Origin: PALSA-612 sp964595575
GTDB lineage: Bacteria; Actinomycetota; Thermoleophilia; Gaiellales; Gaiellaceae
NCBI GenBank assembly: GCA_964595575.1
Contig: CAZQRA010000034.1
Location: 1 to 28,594, forward strand
DNA length: 28,594 bases
Direction: 5' to 3'
Position 1 is the stretch's first letter. Each line of letters starts with the position of its first letter. The notes under the pieces were generated by a model. That model saw nothing but the letters and a program-made list of their open reading frames with translations. It made no database searches and was not told where the DNA came from. Shown here in pieces: positions 25,541 through 28,594 of this stretch. The translations under genes and the position numbers were made by a program.

Positions 25541-25897
25541 GGGGGCGACCAGGTCTCGACGTGGTCGATCCTCCGGCTGAGCTGCGAGCCGAGGTCCCCG
25601 GTCGGCCTCGTAAAACAACCGGGAACCAGAAAGTGCGGACGCTGATCTCGCACTCGCCGCCTAACACCGTGTAGGCGACGCGTCGCTCCGAGCATGCCCG
25701 CGGCCCGGAAGCGGCGTCAGAGAGCGGGCTGGCCCCGACGGAGCGCCAATCGCCGAAGGGGCGAGATCGCAGGATGGCTGGCTCGGCGGTAGGCGGCTCG
25801 CGCGCCGGCCGTCGAGCGAGAGGGGAAGCGCGAGCTACGCTCGTAGAGGCTCTGTCCGGCGCGGCCGCGGACGCGGGTTCGATTCCCGCCGCCTCCA
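25541..25897 (+). ncRNA. ssrA: Transfer-messenger RNA (tmRNA)
   Basis: Rescues stalled ribosomes and tags the unfinished protein for degradation. The 5' acceptor strand GGGGGCG (25541-25547) pairs over 7 bp, with one G-U, with CGCCTCC at 25890-25896; A25897 is the discriminator. The T arm GCGGG-TTCGATT-CCCGC lies just before the 3' strand. The 5' segment AGGTCTCGAC matches the usual tmRNA AGGTTTCGAC element. The tag frame most likely begins at GCG 25635 and ends at TAA 25662-25664, giving ADADLALAA, which ends in the ALAA degron; an A at position -4 of the resume codon agrees with other tmRNAs. CCA is not encoded and must be added. Length 357 nt, normal for one-piece tmRNA. The exact tag start is inferred. 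Confidence 0.95.
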
Positions 25898-25955
25898 TCG
25901 CCCGAGACTTCCCTCCCCGGCGAGCGGTCGCTCCCGCCCGAGGGCGTCGCCCTGG

Positions 25956-25961
25956 TAGCAT
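25956..25961 (+). promoter_or_regulatory. Possible -10 element for the SnoaL-like gene, with adjacent inverted repeat
   Basis: TAGCAT lies 12 nt before ATG 25974. Just upstream, AGGGCG-T-CGCCCT (25941-25953) is a perfect palindrome that could be an operator or the end of the ssrA terminator region; GAGCG-GT-CGCTC (25922-25933) precedes it. Confidence 0.35.
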
Positions 25962-25973
25962 CGGTCGCCGTCC

Positions 25974-26360
25974 ATGACCCCGAGCGAGTGGCTTGCTGCT
26001 TACCGCAAGGCCTGGATCGACCGGGACGCCGATGCGGCGGCGCGGCTCTTCGCCGAGGACGCGATCTACCAGGAGCATCCCTACGAGGAGGCCTACCACG
26101 GGCCCCAGGCGATCCGCGAGTACTGGGCTCGGGTGACCGCCACCCAGGAGGACATCGAGCTCGCCTACGGGGAGCCGGTCACGGTCGGCAACCGCACCGC
26201 CGTCGAGTGGTGGGCGACGCTCACGAATGCCGGCGTCCCCGTCACGCTCGCCGGCCAGTTCATGCTCGTCTTCGACGAGTCGGGCCTCTGTCGCAGCCTT
26301 CGCGAGTATTGGCACCTGGCCGAGGGGAGCCGTCGGCCCCCTCCCGGCTGGGGTAGCTAG
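25974..26360 (+). CDS. SnoaL-like/NTF2-fold protein
   Basis: The 128-residue single-domain protein has the pattern of the SnoaL-like superfamily: an N-terminal helix with WLAAYRKAWIDRDADAAARL, then FAEDAIYQEHPYEEAYHGPQ and IREYWARV, and late strands VEWWATLTN and REYWHLAEG. Such proteins are small cone-shaped enzymes or binding proteins, so no reaction can be named. The ATG is the only good start. Its stop codon TAG shares the palindrome CTAG (26357-26360) with the stop of the convergent NmrA-like gene, so the two genes overlap tail to tail by 4 nt. Confidence 0.85.
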   Translation: MTPSEWLAAYRKAWIDRDADAAARLFAEDAIYQEHPYEEAYHGPQAIREYWARVTATQEDIELAYGEPVTVGNRTAVEWWATLTNAGVPVTLAGQFMLVFDESGLCRSLREYWHLAEGSRRPPPGWGS

Positions 26361-27271
26361 CGATCGGGCGTCTGGCCCGGAGTCGGCGGCCACCCTGCCA
26401 GCTCCAGCACGTGGCGCAGCGTCCGGGGCTGCCTCCCGGCGAGTCGCGCCACGTGATCCGTACAGGCGGCCATGAGACCCTCGCGGATGGCGCGCCCGAG
26501 GGAGGCGAGGAGCTCTGCCCTGTACCGGAGCTGATCGTCTGCCTCGCTCCCCTCGAGGAGGTGGCCGACGAAGTCCTCGTCGTCCAGCGCCACCTCCTCG
26601 ATCTCGCGGCCGACGAGCTCGCCGTAGAGGGCGGCCAGCTCGGCGGCGCTCAGCGCCTGGGTCCCGGTGATCTCGTAGATTCGCCCCTCGTGGCCGTCGG
26701 TGACGAGCGCGGCCGCCGCCGCTGCGGCGCAGTCCTCCCGCGAGACGTAGGCTGTGCGGCCGCTGCCGCGATTGTGCACGAGCTTGCCCGTCCTCGCTGC
26801 CCGCTCCGCCTCGAGGACCTGGAGCTCGGCGTAGAGGCCGTTGCGGAGGATCGTCCACCCAAGCCCGCTCGTCCTGAGCGCCTGCTCGGTCGCGTAGTGG
26901 CTCGCCGCCACGAGGGCAGGGTTCGGGGGCTCCGGGGAGAGGCAGGACGTGTACACGACGTGGCGGACGCCCGCCGCCACCGCCGCCCGGATGGCCGCTT
27001 CCTGCTGCCGAGCCCGCCGGTCGAGGTCGGGGGTGCTGACGATGAGCATGCGCTCGCCGCCGGCGAAGGCCTGGATCAGGTGCTCCGGGTGGTCGAAATC
27101 GCCGTAGCGCACGATCGCCCCTCGCCCGGCGAGGCGGGCGAGCGCGTCAGGCGTCCGGGTAACGAGGATGAGCTGGTCAGCGCCCACCTCGTCGGCGACG
27201 AGCTCGGCCACGCGCCGCCCGAGCTGGCCGGAAGCTCCAGTGACGACAAGCCGCCCTCCCTCGGTTCCCAC
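26357..27271 (-). CDS. NmrA-like/NAD(P)H-binding SDR protein (quinone oxidoreductase type)
   Basis: The 304-residue protein starts LVVTGASGQLGRRVAELVAD, the GxxGxxG dinucleotide motif of atypical SDRs, with RYGDFDHPEHLIQAFAGGER and RMLIVSTPDLDRRARQQEAA following. It resembles QorB-type NAD(P)H:quinone oxidoreductases and NmrA-like redox sensors: the active-site Tyr of classic SDRs is not at the expected place, and HVVYTSCLSPEPPNPAL occupies that region. The start is GTG on the minus strand, preceded 8 nt upstream by TATGGT, so it may be leaderless. It is divergent from the DUF1963 gene and convergent with the SnoaL-like gene. Substrate unknown. Confidence 0.87.
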   Translation of the reverse strand: MGTEGGRLVVTGASGQLGRRVAELVADEVGADQLILVTRTPDALARLAGRGAIVRYGDFDHPEHLIQAFAGGERMLIVSTPDLDRRARQQEAAIRAAVAAGVRHVVYTSCLSPEPPNPALVAASHYATEQALRTSGLGWTILRNGLYAELQVLEAERAARTGKLVHNRGSGRTAYVSREDCAAAAAAALVTDGHEGRIYEITGTQALSAAELAALYGELVGREIEEVALDDEDFVGHLLEGSEADDQLRYRAELLASLGRAIREGLMAACTDHVARLAGRQPRTLRHVLELAGWPPTPGQTPDR

Positions 27272-27279
27272 GGGAGGCG

Positions 27280-27285
27280 ACCATA
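27280..27285 (-). promoter_or_regulatory. Probable -10 element for the NmrA-like gene
   Basis: TATGGT on the minus strand lies 8 nt before the GTG start at 27271. Confidence 0.4.
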
Positions 27286-27391
27286 GTCGCGCCGCGCAGG
27301 CCCGTCAACACGTCCCGCCGGCCCGCGCCCGCCGGCAGGTAGCTCGGCCGGGATCTGAAGGTGGAGGCGCGACCCGTCGAGCTCCCCTCGC

Positions 27392-27432
27392 CGGAAGCGG
27401 ACAGCCGGAACCAGACAGTCGGAAGTGGACAG
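27392..27432 (+). repeat. Three 14-bp tandem repeats upstream of the DUF1963 gene
   Basis: CGGAA-NNN-GACAG occurs at 27392-27404, 27406-27418 and 27420-27432, a strict 14-bp period with one linker base each. The NNN positions are GCG, CCA and GTG. Because 14 is not a multiple of three and the block ends 12 nt before ATG 27445, it looks like a regulatory binding-site array and not coding sequence. Confidence 0.75.
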
Positions 27433-27444
27433 AATAGGGAGCGC

Positions 27445-28500
27445 ATGCCGGGGGCAAGCGACCGTCGCCGTTTCTTCCTCGACGTCCTCCGGGAGGCAGC
27501 CGACGTCGTCCGGGAGGTAAGCCAGGCGATCCGGGAGGAGCTCGATCCGGGGCTCCTCGAGGCGGGGGAGTGGAGCGAGGAAGACCAGTGGTACGCCCAA
27601 CCGCCGGTGGCGGCCACGCCCGCAAAGCGGACGCTGGTGCCGGAGGAGCTCCTCTCCCTCTGCGCCGAGGTAGGGCTGGAGGAGCGTGCCCAGGACGTCA
27701 TTCGGCTTGCCCGCCTGAGCATCCGCCTGACGAGGGCGGCCGACCCTGAGGCCGCCGCTCCGCGGTCGCGGCTGGGGGGCGTCCCCGACCTTCCCTCCGG
27801 GTTCGAGTGGCCGAGCTGGAACGGGATCGAGCTTGCCTTCCTGGGGCAGATCGACCTGGCCGCGGTGGCCGCGCTCGCTCCCGATCTCCCCCTTCCCGGC
27901 CGAGGGCTGCTTCTCTTCTTCTACGAGGCTTCCGGCCAGCCCTCGGGGCTCCACCCCGCCCACCGAGGGAGCTGCCGTGTGGTTCACCTGGACGGCGATC
28001 CCTCGCGCCTTCGCCCTGCCCCAGTCGAGCGGGCCTCGTTCGCCCCCTACCCTGTCGCCCTCTCCGGGGAGCTCATGCTCCCCCCCTCGTGGTCTCCCGC
28101 CGTGGAGGCGCTCGACCTCGACCTCGACGAGCGGGCTGCCTGGGACGACCTCCGGGAGAAGGTGGCGGCGGCGCAAGGGGTGGAGCTGGAGGACCTGGTG
28201 CCCCGCTGGCAGAGCCTCCACCGGCTGCTCGGCTACCCGGAGGAGCTGGGAAGCGGGATCGAGCTCGACTGCCAGCTGGCCTCGGCCGGGATCGCGGTGG
28301 ACGACGCCGACAGCGTCCTCGATCCCCGTCGGGACGAGCTGGAGGCGGGGGCGATAGCGTGGCGCCTGCTCTTGCAGGTGAGCGACGATGAGGAGCTGGG
28401 GACCTCGTGGGGCCAGGGCTTCGGCCGCGTGTGGATCTTGATGCGGGAGGAGGACCTGCGGAAGCGGGCCTTCGATCGCGCCTGGGCGATCCTCCGCTGA
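27445..28500 (+). CDS. DUF1963 (YwqG-like) protein
   Basis: Function unknown. The 351-residue product from ATG 27445 has a helical N-terminus of about 100 residues (RRRFFLDVLREAADVVREVS) followed by a DUF1963 domain: SRLGGVPDLPSGFEWPSWNG, AFLGQIDLAAVA, LLLFFYEASG, a central LLGYPEELGSGIELDCQLAS and, at the end, WRLLLQVSDDEELGTSWGQG with RVWILMREEDL. There is no signal peptide or membrane helix. The start is chosen because AGGGAG lies 4 nt before it and the 14-bp repeats end just upstream; a GTG at 27361 would add 28 residues running through those repeats. A hairpin (28518-28531) follows the stop. Confidence 0.85.
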   Translation: MPGASDRRRFFLDVLREAADVVREVSQAIREELDPGLLEAGEWSEEDQWYAQPPVAATPAKRTLVPEELLSLCAEVGLEERAQDVIRLARLSIRLTRAADPEAAAPRSRLGGVPDLPSGFEWPSWNGIELAFLGQIDLAAVAALAPDLPLPGRGLLLFFYEASGQPSGLHPAHRGSCRVVHLDGDPSRLRPAPVERASFAPYPVALSGELMLPPSWSPAVEALDLDLDERAAWDDLREKVAAAQGVELEDLVPRWQSLHRLLGYPEELGSGIELDCQLASAGIAVDDADSVLDPRRDELEAGAIAWRLLLQVSDDEELGTSWGQGFGRVWILMREEDLRKRAFDRAWAILR

Positions 28501-28517
28501 TCCTTGGCCCTCCCGCT

Positions 28518-28531
28518 CGAGCTCCGGCTCG
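28518..28531 (+). terminator. Small hairpin after the DUF1963 gene
   Basis: CGAGC-TCCG-GCTCG is a 5-bp stem with a tetraloop, 17 nt after the stop. There is no T tract; weak terminator candidate. Confidence 0.3.
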
Positions 28532-28534
28532 TCG

Positions 28535-28594
28535 CTAGGTGACGGCCGCCAGGATTTCGTTCGCCTTGAACCGCCAGCATTTCGTTCGCGTCAG
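28535..28594 (-). CDS. Possible C-terminal end of an unidentified minus-strand gene
   Basis: On the minus strand a frame open to the window edge ends at TAG (28537-28535) and reads ...TKCWRFKANEILAAVT. Only 19 codons are visible and they cover the direct repeats, so coding status is uncertain. Confidence 0.15.
   Translation of the reverse strand: MTRTKCWRFKANEILAAVT
28546..28589. repeat. Two direct repeats with a 25-bp period at the right window edge
   Basis: CCGCCAGGATTTCGTTCGC (28546-28564) and CCGCCAGCATTTCGTTCGC (28571-28589) differ at one base and are separated by CTTGAA. The window ends 5 nt after the second copy, so more copies may follow. Confidence 0.8.

Noticed and set aside
25428..26858. 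476-residue minus-strand open frame across the tmRNA gene
   Set aside because: It overlaps the certain ssrA gene and the SnoaL-like gene; its composition is Arg/Pro/Ala-rich noise.
28546..28594. Start of a CRISPR array at the right edge
   Set aside because: The 6-nt gap between the two copies is far too short for a spacer, and no cas gene is in the window.

Overview
The window is a stretch of chromosome from a very GC-rich bacterium, most likely a member of the Actinomycetota and possibly a deep lineage such as Thermoleophilia. The grounds are G/C-dominated third codon positions, frequent GTG starts, several promoters placed as for leaderless mRNAs, and gene orders (comF-hpf-secA, prfB-ftsE-ftsX, smpB-ssrA) typical of Gram-positive and actinobacterial genomes. 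I could run no search, so the taxonomy is inference. No phage, transposase or CRISPR array is visible; this is mostly core chromosome.

Layout. (1) 1-1835: the 3' end of the ATP synthase operon (atpD cut by the window edge, then atpC). (2) 1836-5727: a 250-nt gap with a repeat and a structured leader, then cobalamin-dependent methionine synthase metH. (3) 5794-13210: cell-envelope sugar genes (an LCP ligase with an extra C-terminal domain, a UDP-sugar dehydrogenase, two sugar-phosphate nucleotidyltransferases, a mannose-6-phosphate-isomerase-like cupin) interleaved with two methionine-cycle genes, ahcY and mtnA. (4) 13296-17883: comF, hpf, an unknown gene, secA. (5) 17928-18836: a convergent PAP2-type membrane protein. 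(6) 19171-25897: prfB with a programmed frameshift, ftsE, ftsX, an RNase R-like gene, a DUF1326 gene, a HAD-like gene, smpB and the tmRNA gene ssrA. (7) 25974-28500: a SnoaL-like protein, an NmrA-like oxidoreductase and a DUF1963 protein.

How the genes fit together. metH, ahcY and mtnA handle homocysteine, S-adenosylhomocysteine and methylthioribose phosphate, so the window serves SAM by-product recycling. The LCP, dehydrogenase, nucleotidyltransferase and cupin genes suggest production of activated sugars and attachment of a glycopolymer to the wall. prfB, the rnr-like gene, smpB and ssrA serve termination, RNA decay and ribosome rescue, while hpf serves ribosome hibernation.

Main points for a second look: a G8 tract that breaks the dehydrogenase next to its catalytic cysteine; a metH leader with mutually exclusive stems, whose complement reads as an intrinsic terminator; a 24-bp exact repeat present twice in opposite orientation; three 14-bp repeats before the DUF1963 gene; 25-bp-period repeats at the right edge; the RF2 frameshift site without an AGGGGG stimulator; and TANNNT promoters 6-8 nt before start codons, some sharing bases with the previous gene's TAG stop.
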